Assembly: GCA_934153675.1 (NCBI GenBank)
Contig: CAKPFG010000009.1
Location: 1 to 41,217 of the forward strand
Reading direction: 5' to 3'
From: an uncultured Bacilli bacterium
Lineage (GTDB): Bacteria > Bacillota_I > Bacilli_A > RF39 > UBA660
Length of the DNA stretch: 41,217 nucleotides
A program made the position numbers and the translations under genes. Of the stretch, positions 1-9,165 are shown in pieces. The notes under the pieces were generated by a model. The model was given only the letters and a program-made list of their open reading frames with translations, did not search any database and was not told the origin of the DNA. The stretch's first letter is position 1. Each line of letters starts with the position of its first letter.

Positions 1-148
1 TCTTCGCTTTGTGAACTTTGTTCTTGTGATTCGCTACTTTGTTGTTGCTCCGATTGCTGTTGTGTTTCTTGAGATTGTTCTTCGCTTTGTGAACTTTGTT
101 CTTGTGATTCGCTACTTTGTTGTTGCTCCGATTGTTGCTGTGTTTCTT
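1..148. repeat. 78-bp in-frame tandem repeat
   Basis: The segment starting at 1 recurs at 79 with period 78 bp (26 codons); the first about 53 bases of the two units are identical and the ends drift. Only two units are visible before the window edge; more may lie outside. Confidence 0.85.
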
Positions 149-197
149 GTTCAGAAGTATCTTGTATTATATCTTTTACATATTTCCAAAATTTCAT
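1..197 (-). CDS. Gln/Ser/Glu-rich repeat protein, N-terminal part (runs off window)
   Basis: Minus-strand reading frame starting with ATG at 197 (MKFWKYVKDIIQDTSEQE...) and open to the window edge, so the C-terminus is missing. After a short start of about 17 residues with a basic/aromatic beginning it becomes almost pure Q/S/E in a 26-residue tandem repeat (QQQSEQQQSSESQEQSSQSE type). No signal peptide is visible, though the first residues could be an amphipathic helix. SD is weak (AAGG about 7 nt upstream). It lies 13 nt downstream of the stop of the gene at 211-627 on the same strand, so the two are probably co-transcribed. The complementary strand is also open here, but its translation is merely the antisense of the repeat. 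Function unknown; such low-complexity tails are common in surface or scaffold proteins. Confidence 0.6.
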   Translation of the reverse strand, partial: MKFWKYVKDIIQDTSEQETQQQSEQQQSSESQEQSSQSEEQSQETQQQSEQQQSSESQEQSSQSE

Positions 198-210
198 TTT
201 AATACCTTAC

Positions 211-627
211 TTACTTTTTCTTTTGCAATGTAAATATGTCTTGATCTTTAGATTCATTTAAATCATATACTTCTTCAACAAATTTTTTATCCCTTTTTGA
301 ATATTGATTATATGATGCTTGTTTTTTAAATTTACCATCAAATGTAAATACCCAAGGATGATATTTTCCATTTTCAAATACTTTCAAATCATTATAGCAA
401 TGCCCTTCAATTCCGATTGCCTCAATTCTATTTTGAGTTGGATAAAAACATTCTCTTTGCTTTCCATTATTATCACTTATTATAATAAAACCAAAATGTT
501 CTCCGCCGAACATAGCACCTGGAACTAATGGATGTTCTTCTTTGTTTTCTTCATCTGACAATATCACATTTGAATCTTTACCTATCTTTATGCAAATAGA
601 ATCTTGCATTTTTGCCTCTAAATTCAT
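211..627 (-). CDS. hypothetical protein, 138 aa
   Basis: Start ATG at 627 has a strong SD (GGAGG, spacer about 7). The protein is soluble and charged, with no signal peptide or membrane segment. Residues about 20-110 look like one compact beta-rich domain (VPGAMFGGEHFGFIIISDNNG ... YHPWVFTFDGKF) and the last about 28 residues are a charged tail ending KKK. I do not recognise the family. It probably forms a two-gene operon with the Q/S/E repeat protein 13 nt downstream. It is divergent from the LRR operon; the 126-bp gap to that operon carries the LRR promoter. Confidence 0.65.
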   Translation of the reverse strand: MNLEAKMQDSICIKIGKDSNVILSDEENKEEHPLVPGAMFGGEHFGFIIISDNNGKQRECFYPTQNRIEAIGIEGHCYNDLKVFENGKYHPWVFTFDGKFKKQASYNQYSKRDKKFVEEVYDLNESKDQDIFTLQKKK

Positions 628-697
628 ACAACAACCTCCGACGGATATTTATACTACCACATTCTCTTTATTTTAGCAATAAAATGCCTATGTTTTA

Positions 698-725
698 TTG
701 ATTTTTTTCAAAAAAATGATATAAT
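698..725 (+). promoter_or_regulatory. promoter of the LRR operon
   Basis: TTGATT (698-703), 16-bp spacer, perfect TATAAT (720-725); about 25 nt further lies the ATG at 754 with SD AAGAGGG (741-747). Confidence 0.7.
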
Positions 726-753
726 AACTGACTACTGAAAAAGAGGGATTTTT

Positions 754-3700
754 ATGGTAGAAAATAATGAATGGATTAAACTTGATAAAAATAAGACAAT
801 TAATCCTAATATTAAGCCATTTGAATACGCTGAAAGAAAGGATATTACTGAAGTAAATATTCCTAACGGTGTAACTACTATTGGAGAAAGAGCTTTTGCA
901 AAATGTACTAATTTAAAAAAATTAATTATTCCAGATAGTGTTACTACAATTGGGGCAAGTGCTTTTAATGAGTGCGAAAATTTAGATGAAGTAGTTTTAT
1001 CTAAAAATATTAAAAAATTAAATTATAGAACATTTGCAGATTGTAAGCGACTTAAAAAAATTATTATTCCTGAAGGTATAGAAGAACTAGACTGGGCAAT
1101 TTTTTCAGGATGCGAAAATCTTGAAGAAATCGTTTTACCTAGCAGTATTAAAACAATAAATAAACAATTATTTCTAAATTGTAAAAAATTAAAAAGTATT
1201 ATTCTACCAAAAAATATAACTTATTTACCTGATGAATGTTTCAGAGGATGCAAAAATTTAAATATAATTTTAAATGAAAATATAATTGAACTTGGAAATG
1301 GTGTTTTTCAAGATTGTCTTAAATTATCTACTTATCCTTCACAAGTTGAAAAAGTAGGAAGTAATTGTTTTAAAAATTGTAGAAGTTTGAAAACAGTATT
1401 ATTAAACGAAAAAATTGATGAACTTAAAGAAGGAACTTTTGATGGTTGTGTAAATTTAACTTCCATTAACTACAATGATGAAAAAAAAATAAGAATTAAT
1501 AAGAAAGTATTTAGAAATTGTAAAAGTTTAACTTCTATTCCTAGTTTCATTGCTAATTTTAGTGATCAAGCATTTGAAAATTGTGAAGGTTTAAGAGAAA
1601 TTAATATTATAGACTCTACTATTCCATTTGCTTGTTTTAGGGGATGTACTAATTTGGTTACTATACATAATCAAGATAAGATATTTAATTTAGGTGCATT
1701 TGCCTTCTCTGGTTGTGAAAGTTTAGAAGAAGTTTATTTAAATTATACTAACGACATTGCACCAGAATCATTTAGTAATTGTAAAAAACTTACTAAAGTT
1801 AGATTAAATATGGGTGTTAGAAAAGTTGGATCAAGAGCTTTTTATAATTGTGAAAAATTAAAGGATATAAATTTACCTGATACCATTGATACTATTGGTA
1901 AAGAATCTTTTAGAAATTGTCATTCCATTAGTTATATAACAATACCTGCTAATCTGACATCTTTTGGAGATGGAGCATTTTCTTATATGGATTCTCTTGA
2001 AAGAATAGAAGTATCTCCACATAATAAAACATTTATTACTCCTGATAACAAAATACTTATTCATCAAATGTACCAAAAATTAATGTTATATGCCAATGGA
2101 TGTAAGGATAAATCATATTCTTTAAAAGATTACAATTTTGAACTTGACATGTTTAACCATGCACTTGTTAGACCAATTACAGGAATTGGCAAATATGCTT
2201 TTGCAGGAGCTAAACATCTTGAGGAATTAAATTTATGTTGTTGTACTACTGATATAGAACATACTGCATTTTATGATTGTCCAAAACTTAAAACTTTAAA
2301 AATTCATCCTATTGCATTTTATAAATGTGGAGGATTTAATTTAAGAACTGGTGGTAGATATTATTTTGAAGAAGCAGTAAAAACAAAACCTCAACTCCCA
2401 TTTGAAATGGTTGAATTTTGTGAAAGTCCAAATGGAGAAGATAATTTAATTTGGATAAATCAAAATGCCCTACCTAAATTTAAGAATGTAACTAAAGTAA
2501 TTTTACCTAAAGTTGGTAGTTATTTTATAGGAGATAATGCCTTTCATGATTGTCAAAAACTTGAAGAAGTTGAGATACCAAATAATGTTACAAGCATTGG
2601 AAAAGGTGCATTCCCTACTTCTACAAAATTAAAATTCGAAAATGGATTACAACCAGAAAGGTTAACAGAATTAATACATAACGATCAATATATAGGTGAT
2701 TATAAATTATATGTTTTAGAAGATGGAACTTATTACATAGAGCAAGATGGTAAAATTACAACATTATCGAAGCAATACATTGATGAAGTATGTTCTCATT
2801 CGGAATATATAAGAGATAATCCTGTTCTATTTATAGATTTTATGAATGACTTATTAGAACACGATTTAGGTATTAAGTTTTTATTTAATGGAATTTTATT
2901 TGCAAATATGAGTTTAGAAAACAGAAAAATTCTTTTTGATAACTTAAATAAAAATGATAAGTTTTTTATAAATGTTCTTAAAAATAGTAAATTGCTTGAT
3001 AAAAAAGATGATAATACTAAATTGTTATTATCCAAAACTAATTTTCAATTAGTAATTGATTTTATTAATATATTAAGAAAATACAATATTAATCATCCAT
3101 TATTACATAATAAATTCTTAATGGCTAATTACGATTTAAAAAGTTTAGAAAGAATAATAAATCTTGATTTACCTTTATTAATTAAAACACTAGAAGATAG
3201 CAAATTATTTGATAATGATTTTATAACACTTGTTGGAAATGGGCATGAAGATAAAAGAGAAAGTTATTATTTAACTTACGAAATATTAAAAAATAATGTA
3301 TTAGAAAAATTTATTAGATTAGCTAAGAAATATAATATTAAAGATAAATATTTATTTGAAAAACCATTTATATCAATAGCAGACAATCCATTAACGGATC
3401 AATTATTTAAAATTTATGATGCAAACACTAAAAGATTATTAAAATCAAGTTTAGCAACTGAAACGAATATTGGATCAAAGGTCAATTTAAGTAACTTAAT
3501 GGTACTAATGAAGATTGCTGGTGCATTAGAAGAAGATCCAATTATAAGACAACGAGCAAGTACATTTATAGTAGAAAAACTATTTGAAGAAAAACTTCCT
3601 AACGGAGAAAATAATGAGTATAGAATTGTTGGAAACGATATTCATAGAATTTTTGATTCCTATGATTTAAGAGACGAATTTGATGAAGAATTTGCACAAT

Positions 3701-4602
3701 TCTTTTTAGAGAATTATCAAGAACTAATAAAAGAGGAAAAACAAAAGTCAGGTTTTATTCAAAGAGTTTATTTAAACTTTAGAGAAATATCAAGAACTTC
3801 TACTTCAAATAAAGGATCTCAAAGACATTTAAAAGTTACTATTGATAAATGCAAAAGCTTTTTATCTAATGTTAAGTTTGATGGTGTAACTGAAGAAAAT
3901 AAAGATTTTGCAGAATTAATTGGTGCTTGGTATGATACTAATACTGCTTGGATTAATGCACAAATAATTCATAATGAATCACTGAAAGCACCTAGAAATA
4001 TCTTTGCTGAAGAAACTATTGATAAAGAAGGAAATATTATATATGATAATGATCCATCAAAGGATTTAAGAGAAGATATTAATCCAGACTTTTCTTATGA
4101 ATGGTTACCTAAACAAGATTATGATAATTTAATATTGGGAAAATATTGCAGTTGTTGTGCTCATGTAGAAGGTGCAGGTCAAGGAATCATGAGAGCAAGT
4201 ATGATACTTGATTGTTGTCAAAACTTAGTCATTAGAAATAATCTAGGACAAATAATTGCTAAATCAACTATATTTGTTAATAAAGAAAAAGGTTATGCAG
4301 TCTTTAATAATGTAGAAACATCTTTAAATTATAGGGATAAACTAGAACTTGGAAAGATTTATGAAGCATTTTTAAGGGGTGCAAATGCTTTTGTAGTTGC
4401 ATATAATGAAAATCATAAAAGCACTCCACTACACAATATTTCTATTGGAGCAAATAGAAATACAATTTTAGATTATTTAACAGATGCTAAACATCCAGTT
4501 GTAGATGTACAACAAGCACTACAGTACGGATCTTACTCTCTTAGCGGAAGTGGATATAGTGGTGATTGGACGAGTAAACAAAGATTAGTTTTAAAAAGAT
4601 AA
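754..4602 (+). CDS. large LRR_5 (BspA-type) protein with unidentified C-terminal domain
   Basis: 1282 aa. Residues about 25-640 are leucine-rich repeats of the BspA/TpLRR (LRR_5) kind: about 23-residue units such as VTTIGERAFAKCTNLKKLIIPDS, with Cys at the C/N..L position. Residues about 660-950 are a helical, Leu/Lys/Asn-rich linker. Residues about 955-1250 form a domain shared with the next gene, including GSQRHLKVTIDKC, WLPKQDYDNLILGKY, a Cys cluster C1132-S-C1134-C1135-A-H1137, GAGxGIMRASMIL and a strand-rich CQNLVIRN...IIAKSTIFVN. There is no signal peptide, LPXTG or membrane segment, so unlike typical surface BspA proteins it is predicted cytoplasmic. SD AAGAGGG precedes ATG 754. First gene of a two-gene operon. 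LRR_5 arrays usually bind proteins; the activity of the C-terminal domain is unknown. Confidence 0.85.
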   Translation: MVENNEWIKLDKNKTINPNIKPFEYAERKDITEVNIPNGVTTIGERAFAKCTNLKKLIIPDSVTTIGASAFNECENLDEVVLSKNIKKLNYRTFADCKRLKKIIIPEGIEELDWAIFSGCENLEEIVLPSSIKTINKQLFLNCKKLKSIILPKNITYLPDECFRGCKNLNIILNENIIELGNGVFQDCLKLSTYPSQVEKVGSNCFKNCRSLKTVLLNEKIDELKEGTFDGCVNLTSINYNDEKKIRINKKVFRNCKSLTSIPSFIANFSDQAFENCEGLREINIIDSTIPFACFRGCTNLVTIHNQDKIFNLGAFAFSGCESLEEVYLNYTNDIAPESFSNCKKLTKVRLNMGVRKVGSRAFYNCEKLKDINLPDTIDTIGKESFRNCHSISYITIPANLTSFGDGAFSYMDSLERIEVSPHNKTFITPDNKILIHQMYQKLMLYANGCKDKSYSLKDYNFELDMFNHALVRPITGIGKYAFAGAKHLEELNLCCCTTDIEHTAFYDCPKLKTLKIHPIAFYKCGGFNLRTGGRYYFEEAVKTKPQLPFEMVEFCESPNGEDNLIWINQNALPKFKNVTKVILPKVGSYFIGDNAFHDCQKLEEVEIPNNVTSIGKGAFPTSTKLKFENGLQPERLTELIHNDQYIGDYKLYVLEDGTYYIEQDGKITTLSKQYIDEVCSHSEYIRDNPVLFIDFMNDLLEHDLGIKFLFNGILFANMSLENRKILFDNLNKNDKFFINVLKNSKLLDKKDDNTKLLLSKTNFQLVIDFINILRKYNINHPLLHNKFLMANYDLKSLERIINLDLPLLIKTLEDSKLFDNDFITLVGNGHEDKRESYYLTYEILKNNVLEKFIRLAKKYNIKDKYLFEKPFISIADNPLTDQLFKIYDANTKRLLKSSLATETNIGSKVNLSNLMVLMKIAGALEEDPIIRQRASTFIVEKLFEEKLPNGENNEYRIVGNDIHRIFDSYDLRDEFDEEFAQFFLENYQELIKEEKQKSGFIQRVYLNFREISRTSTSNKGSQRHLKVTIDKCKSFLSNVKFDGVTEENKDFAELIGAWYDTNTAWINAQIIHNESLKAPRNIFAEETIDKEGNIIYDNDPSKDLREDINPDFSYEWLPKQDYDNLILGKYCSCCAHVEGAGQGIMRASMILDCCQNLVIRNNLGQIIAKSTIFVNKEKGYAVFNNVETSLNYRDKLELGKIYEAFLRGANAFVVAYNENHKSTPLHNISIGANRNTILDYLTDAKHPVVDVQQALQYGSYSLSGSGYSGDWTSKQRLVLKR

Positions 4603-4614
4603 AGGGGGTGTAAA

Positions 4615-7590
4615 ATGAATAATACATATAGTAAAGAATCAAAGGTCATTATTATTCAAAATGGAACAAAAATAATAGATGATGAAGCATTTATGGATTT
4701 TACTAACCTTGAAGAAATAATAATTCCTGATTCAGTTGAACATATAGGTAAAGCTGCATTCAAAGGATGTAGTTCTCTAAAAAAAGTCAGATTATCAAAT
4801 AACTTACACATACTAGAAGACTTTGCTTTTAGTGAATGCGAAAGTTTAGAGGAAATAGATATTCCAAAATCATTACATTATTATTCTTATGGACTACTTA
4901 GTCATTGTCATAATTTAAAAAAAATAAACGATCATAACGAAATAGATTTTATAGAAGATTTAGCATTTTATGATTGTAAAAGTCTAACTGAATTTCATAT
5001 ATCAGATAATACAACAAGTATTGGTAAAATGGCATTATATGGATGTGAAAATATAAAAGATATTCACATTCCAAAAAGTGTAGAGTTAATAGAATATGGT
5101 ACTTTATCACAAATGTCATCATTAGAAAAAATAACAGTTGATTCAGAAAATACTAAATATTTTACTGAAGATAATGATACAGTTCTTATATCAAAAGATG
5201 GAATGATAATACAATATGCAATTAATTGTGATCGTGAGGAATTTATTGTAGGATACTATATTAAATCATTTAGAAATACTGTTGATGAAAATGGTAACAC
5301 TATTCCTTTAGAAAGCAATGCACTAATATATAATATTGCAGATTATGCTTTTGCAGGAGCAAAAAAATTAAAGAAATTATATTTAGCATCTGAAGTTGAA
5401 GGTATAGGAGGTAAATCATTTCTTGGATGTGATAATCTAAAAGATTTAGAAATATTCCATTCAAGTTATGGAGATGCCCTATCATTACATATTCACAAAC
5501 TATTTAATGAAGAAGCAGAAATTCCATTTGAAAACATTACTATTGATGATGGAATAAAAACATTATGTGGTAAATTATCAGACTTATTTAAAAATGCAAA
5601 AATCATTACTCTACCCTCTACATTAGAACATATAGGGGAAGATATTTTTTTAAAATCAAAATATTTAAAATATTTAAAAATACCTGAAAATATTAAAATG
5701 ATTAGTCCTAATACATTTAATCCTAAAATAGAGCTAGAATTTCCTACATTTGGAATATTAAAAGGTAGTTCGTTTAATATGCTACAAACAAAGACTAGCG
5801 AAGATTATTATATTAGTCATCATGATAGAGGAAACATTAGAATATTTTCATTAAAAGATGGAACATATTTTGTTAAAATTGATGATTATGATACAGTAAA
5901 AGTAAATAAAGATGAAATAGTAAACCTTTCTAATAGTTCAAGTATTATGGCTGATAAACCTGATGATTTTATAATGTATATAATACATCTATTAAGTATT
6001 AATGTTGAAAGCAGTAGAATTTTAACAAGTATATGGACTGATCCAAAATTGGAAGAACTTTTTAATAAATTTGTAAATGACTGTTATTATATAAAAGAAA
6101 TTGCCGAGAAAAAAACATCAAGAACAATTAGAGAAATATTAGATTATAGTGGTATATATGATGAATTTTTATTTACTGGAATGATGATGAGAAAAATAAG
6201 TAAAGAAGAAATGGTTAAAGTAATATCAAATTATAATGATTCAATAAATAGGTTTTTTAGATTATCTCCTGTTGATACTGATGATGATGTCGTCATTAAT
6301 GTTGATAGTTTAATTAGATATTGTAATTTATTAGAGAAGTATCAACGATACGATAAATTTCTTTATAATCAAGTATTTATTAATCGCTTAAGCTATCAAA
6401 ATCAAGAATTATTGATTAAATATTTTAATAAAAACATCAAACACCTACTTATAAGTAGTAAAACTTTAGATGATAAATATGGCGAAAATCTAAATGACTT
6501 ATTAAAATTATGTAATTCATTAGGTATATTTTGTGATGAAGAAAGATTAAGTCAAAGAATGAGTACTTTCCTAAACGAGAGGGTTTTTAACGGAAAAGAA
6601 TCTACCCATGTTTTGGGAAATGATATACACTCTATGTTTGGTGAAATTAAACCTCGTGATGAGGTAGATTATGAATTTGTACTATTCTTTGTAGAAAATT
6701 ATGAAAAACTTGTAGAATTAGAGAAACAAAAATCTGGTATTATTGCAAGAATATATAATGCTTTTAGAGATATTTCAAAAACATCTACATCACATAGGGG
6801 ATCTCAAAGACATTTAAAAGTTACTATTGATAAATGTTTAGATTACTTTTTAGCAGAAAGATTTGAAGGTGTAACTGAAGAAAATAAAGATTTAGCACAA
6901 TTATTACAAAAATATTATTCTGAACCTTATGCTTTAAGTATAGGAGAAATGATTACAAAGCAAAGTCAAGATTCTCCTAGAAATATTTTTACTAAAATTG
7001 AATATGATGAAAATGGGGATCAGATTTATTCTTATGATAGCAGTGAAGATTTAGTAGAACATAATATAGATGAATTTTCATACGAATGGCTACCAAAACA
7101 AGATTATGACAATTTAATATTAGGAAAATATTGTAGTTGCTGTGCTCATTTGCTTGGAGCAGGTGCAGGTATCATGAGAGCAAGTATGATTTTAAACAAT
7201 TGTCAAAATCTTGTTATAAGAAATACAAGTAATGAAATAATTGCTAAAATGACTATTTATGTAAATAAAGAAGAAGGTTATGCGGTTTTCAATACTACCG
7301 AAATAAGTGCAATCTATCGTGATGCCGATAGTTTAGATAAAATATATAAGGCGTTTTTAAGAGGTACTAAAGCATTTGTAGAAAAATATAACGCAAATAA
7401 TGATATTCCTATAACAATTGTTTCTATCGGAGAATATAGAAATATATTAAAAGAACATTTAGGAGATATAGAAACTAAACTTTTATCTACACCAAATTAT
7501 TCATGCTATGGTTACTATGCAGGAGATAAAAGTGTTGGTACTTATGATGGAGATAGTAAAAATAAGCAAATATTAGTATTAAAAAAATAA
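4615..7590 (+). CDS. LRR_5 (BspA-type) paralogue sharing the same C-terminal domain
   Basis: 991 aa, 12 nt after the preceding stop with a very strong SD (AAGGGGGTG), so clearly co-transcribed. LRR_5 units occupy residues about 10-380 (for example VEHIGKAAFKGCSSLKKVRLSNN), followed by a helical linker and the shared domain from about 662 to 965: GSQRHLKVTIDKC, WLPKQDYDNLILGKY, C840-S-C842-C843-A-H845, GAGAGIMRASMIL, CQNLVIRN. The LRR parts differ in length and sequence while the C-terminal domain is strongly conserved, which suggests one common activity with different recognition surfaces. No export signal. The Tyr/Gly-rich end (YSCYGYYAGDKS) resembles the Ser/Gly/Tyr-rich end of the first protein. 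Confidence 0.85.
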   Translation: MNNTYSKESKVIIIQNGTKIIDDEAFMDFTNLEEIIIPDSVEHIGKAAFKGCSSLKKVRLSNNLHILEDFAFSECESLEEIDIPKSLHYYSYGLLSHCHNLKKINDHNEIDFIEDLAFYDCKSLTEFHISDNTTSIGKMALYGCENIKDIHIPKSVELIEYGTLSQMSSLEKITVDSENTKYFTEDNDTVLISKDGMIIQYAINCDREEFIVGYYIKSFRNTVDENGNTIPLESNALIYNIADYAFAGAKKLKKLYLASEVEGIGGKSFLGCDNLKDLEIFHSSYGDALSLHIHKLFNEEAEIPFENITIDDGIKTLCGKLSDLFKNAKIITLPSTLEHIGEDIFLKSKYLKYLKIPENIKMISPNTFNPKIELEFPTFGILKGSSFNMLQTKTSEDYYISHHDRGNIRIFSLKDGTYFVKIDDYDTVKVNKDEIVNLSNSSSIMADKPDDFIMYIIHLLSINVESSRILTSIWTDPKLEELFNKFVNDCYYIKEIAEKKTSRTIREILDYSGIYDEFLFTGMMMRKISKEEMVKVISNYNDSINRFFRLSPVDTDDDVVINVDSLIRYCNLLEKYQRYDKFLYNQVFINRLSYQNQELLIKYFNKNIKHLLISSKTLDDKYGENLNDLLKLCNSLGIFCDEERLSQRMSTFLNERVFNGKESTHVLGNDIHSMFGEIKPRDEVDYEFVLFFVENYEKLVELEKQKSGIIARIYNAFRDISKTSTSHRGSQRHLKVTIDKCLDYFLAERFEGVTEENKDLAQLLQKYYSEPYALSIGEMITKQSQDSPRNIFTKIEYDENGDQIYSYDSSEDLVEHNIDEFSYEWLPKQDYDNLILGKYCSCCAHLLGAGAGIMRASMILNNCQNLVIRNTSNEIIAKMTIYVNKEEGYAVFNTTEISAIYRDADSLDKIYKAFLRGTKAFVEKYNANNDIPITIVSIGEYRNILKEHLGDIETKLLSTPNYSCYGYYAGDKSVGTYDGDSKNKQILVLKK

Positions 7591-7615
7591 AAGAAATCAT
7601 TATTTTAGATTTCTT
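7591..7615. terminator. bidirectional intrinsic terminator
   Basis: AAGAAATC (7591-7598) pairs with GATTTCTT (7608-7615), flanked by an A run and a T run, directly after the LRR stop. The stop codon of the convergent gene sits in the loop. Confidence 0.7.
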
Positions 7616-8304
7616 TTTGTTTCTGTTGAAAAATCTAGCACTAATTTTTCAAAATCAATTTCTTTTTTAAATCTGGTTATTTCAGGAATTAAAATATCAG
7701 CAAATGGATGATTAGGCATATTTTTTTCCATTTCTGGTATTATTCCAATTAGCATATAATCAAAACCATTATGATATGTTTTAAAATCATCTCTTTCACG
7801 ACCAGGATGATTCATAATAGTTGATTTTGATATTATTTGTTTAATTTCAGGATGTTCCAATTTATAATATGTTTCTCTTTCTATTTTCAGCATAGAAAAT
7901 AAATCATAAATCCAAACTTTTTGTCCTTCTTTTACTTCTAACCATGAATTAAAATCTAAGTGTTCTACACCATACATAAAAAACGGAATACTCCTAGTTG
8001 AATCAGTATCTCCATGAACGATTTGATATTCTTTATCTTCCATAGTATGTGTTAATAATTCAACTTTATTAGCTATATTATGAAAAGTTGTTGGCTCATA
8101 AAACATATAAATTAATGCAGAATAATAAGCATAATATAATTTTCTTAATCTAGTTAATGTTGTTTGATCAAATTCTACAATTTTTCCATCAGCAATTGCT
8201 TTATTATATATATCTAATTTATCTTTGTCTTGAGATAAATTATGGTGGAATACTGTTTCTCCACTCAATTTAATTGCTCCATATAAATCTTTTCTATCTA
8301 TCAC
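7600..8304 (-). CDS. hypothetical protein, 234 aa
   Basis: The frame can be extended to a TTG at 8334, but I chose GTG at 8304: GCAGGT lies 6 nt upstream, and the TTG has no SD and falls at the predicted transcription start. The protein is soluble, with aromatic and acidic stretches. Recognisable blocks are QIVHGDTDSTRSIPFF, FNSWLEVKEGQKVWIYDLFSML and KSTIMNHPGRERDDF, which look like a small enzyme domain: the W-L-E-V...W-I-Y-D pattern recalls transglutaminase-like or peptidase-like folds, but I see no catalytic Cys in context. Family not recognised. Convergent with the LRR operon, sharing its terminator. Confidence 0.6.
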   Translation of the reverse strand: MIDRKDLYGAIKLSGETVFHHNLSQDKDKLDIYNKAIADGKIVEFDQTTLTRLRKLYYAYYSALIYMFYEPTTFHNIANKVELLTHTMEDKEYQIVHGDTDSTRSIPFFMYGVEHLDFNSWLEVKEGQKVWIYDLFSMLKIERETYYKLEHPEIKQIISKSTIMNHPGRERDDFKTYHNGFDYMLIGIIPEMEKNMPNHPFADILIPEITRFKKEIDFEKLVLDFSTETKRNLK

Positions 8305-8338
8305 TTTAACACCTGCTTTTTTAAAATAACACAATAAA

Positions 8339-8347
8339 ATTGTACCA
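8339..8347 (-). promoter_or_regulatory. extended -10 promoter of the 7600-8304 gene
   Basis: Minus strand reads TGGTACAAT, an extended -10. Start of transcription is expected near 8332, leaving a leader of about 28 nt that carries the SD for GTG 8304. Confidence 0.45.
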
Positions 8348-8390
8348 TAAAATAGGTAAATTTCCTATGTCATTAATTCACTTTTAATAG

Positions 8391-8977
8391 TTATCTTTCT
8401 ATTTCATCATAAAATTCATCATCAAAATCCCATAGATTTTCTATTGGATTTTTTAATTTATATAAATTACTTTCAATAGCATTTTTAAAATATCCATATT
8501 TATTATTTATTGAATTACCATCTTCATCTTTAAATTTCCTGTTTACCACTCTTGGAATAATATAATGTACTATTTGTACTAAATCCTTATATGAATTACC
8601 TTCTTCCAATAATTGCTCAAATAATTTATCATAGTAAAATATTTGGATATCTTTTTCATTTATATATCCCCTATCAATTAATTCTAAAGTTAATATGTTA
8701 TGTTCTTCAGCAACAAAAAAAGATGATATTTTGGTTTTATCATCTTTATCTATTTGTTTTTTAATATTTATTATATTAGTATTTATTTGTGTAGCTGTTT
8801 CCACATTTGGATTATCCAGGTGTGGATTTTCCATATCTGGATTAGTTTGTTCATTTTCTAAATCAATAAAATGTGGTATTTCATATATTAAATAATTATA
8901 TTCAAAATAACCTTTATCTCCTCTTACTTTTTCAATTTCTACATAATGATATTCTTGTAATTCTTTTAATATTTATC
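8391..8977 (-). pseudogene. broken copy of the HTH replication-type gene (C-terminal two thirds)
   Basis: The minus strand encodes the same protein as 10500-11276 from the end of the HTH region (KELQEYHYVEIEKVRGDKGYF) to the C-terminus. At its 5' end a GAT to TAT type change makes an in-frame TAA (8973-8975), after which homology stops and aminotransferase sequence begins, so the N-terminal HTH is lost. An internal ATG at 8834 leaves a 147-aa open frame (MENPHLDNPNVETATQ...), which could in principle be translated but lacks the DNA-binding part. About 260 bp are nearly identical to the intact copy, while the C-terminal ends have diverged. Confidence 0.75.
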
Positions 8978-9158
8978 TTATTCCAGCCCCAACATAAATG
9001 TAATCTTTTTTCACATTTATATAATTTGAAATTGTATTTACTAATGGATCTTCTAATGGATAAGCTAAATTGTAATTAAAGTCTCCGTTTGCATTTTCTT
9101 TAAAATGCTTCCTTTCCCATTTTCTTAACAGCTTATTATTTTGCCATACCGATGCCAT
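8973..9158 (-). pseudogene. N-terminal fragment of a PLP aminotransferase (HisC/class I-II type)
   Basis: ATG at 9158 (MASVWQNNKLLRKW...) is preceded by AAAGGAG (9170-9177). The 61-aa frame has the aminotransferase N-terminal pattern: an N-x-x-x-P-L-x-x-P-L block, a predicted helix (LVNTISNYINV), then KKDYIYVGAGI, the usual strand-turn before the PLP-phosphate-binding helix. It ends abruptly in -GIR-stop exactly where the replication-gene copy begins, so about 290 residues are missing. It follows the methyltransferase almost without a gap, suggesting a former two-enzyme operon. The family assignment is by pattern only. Confidence 0.5.
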
Positions 9159-9165
9159 AAAACCA

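Noticed and set aside
11..202. Plus-strand open frame of 63 aa with a hydrophobic repeat
   Set aside because: It is the antisense of the Q/S/E repeat protein, which has the ATG; the hydrophobic look arises from complementing Gln/Ser/Glu codons.
8391..8834. Treating the 147-aa frame as an intact gene
   Set aside because: It starts at an internal Met of the homologous intact protein, has no SD and lacks the HTH domain; called part of a pseudogene.
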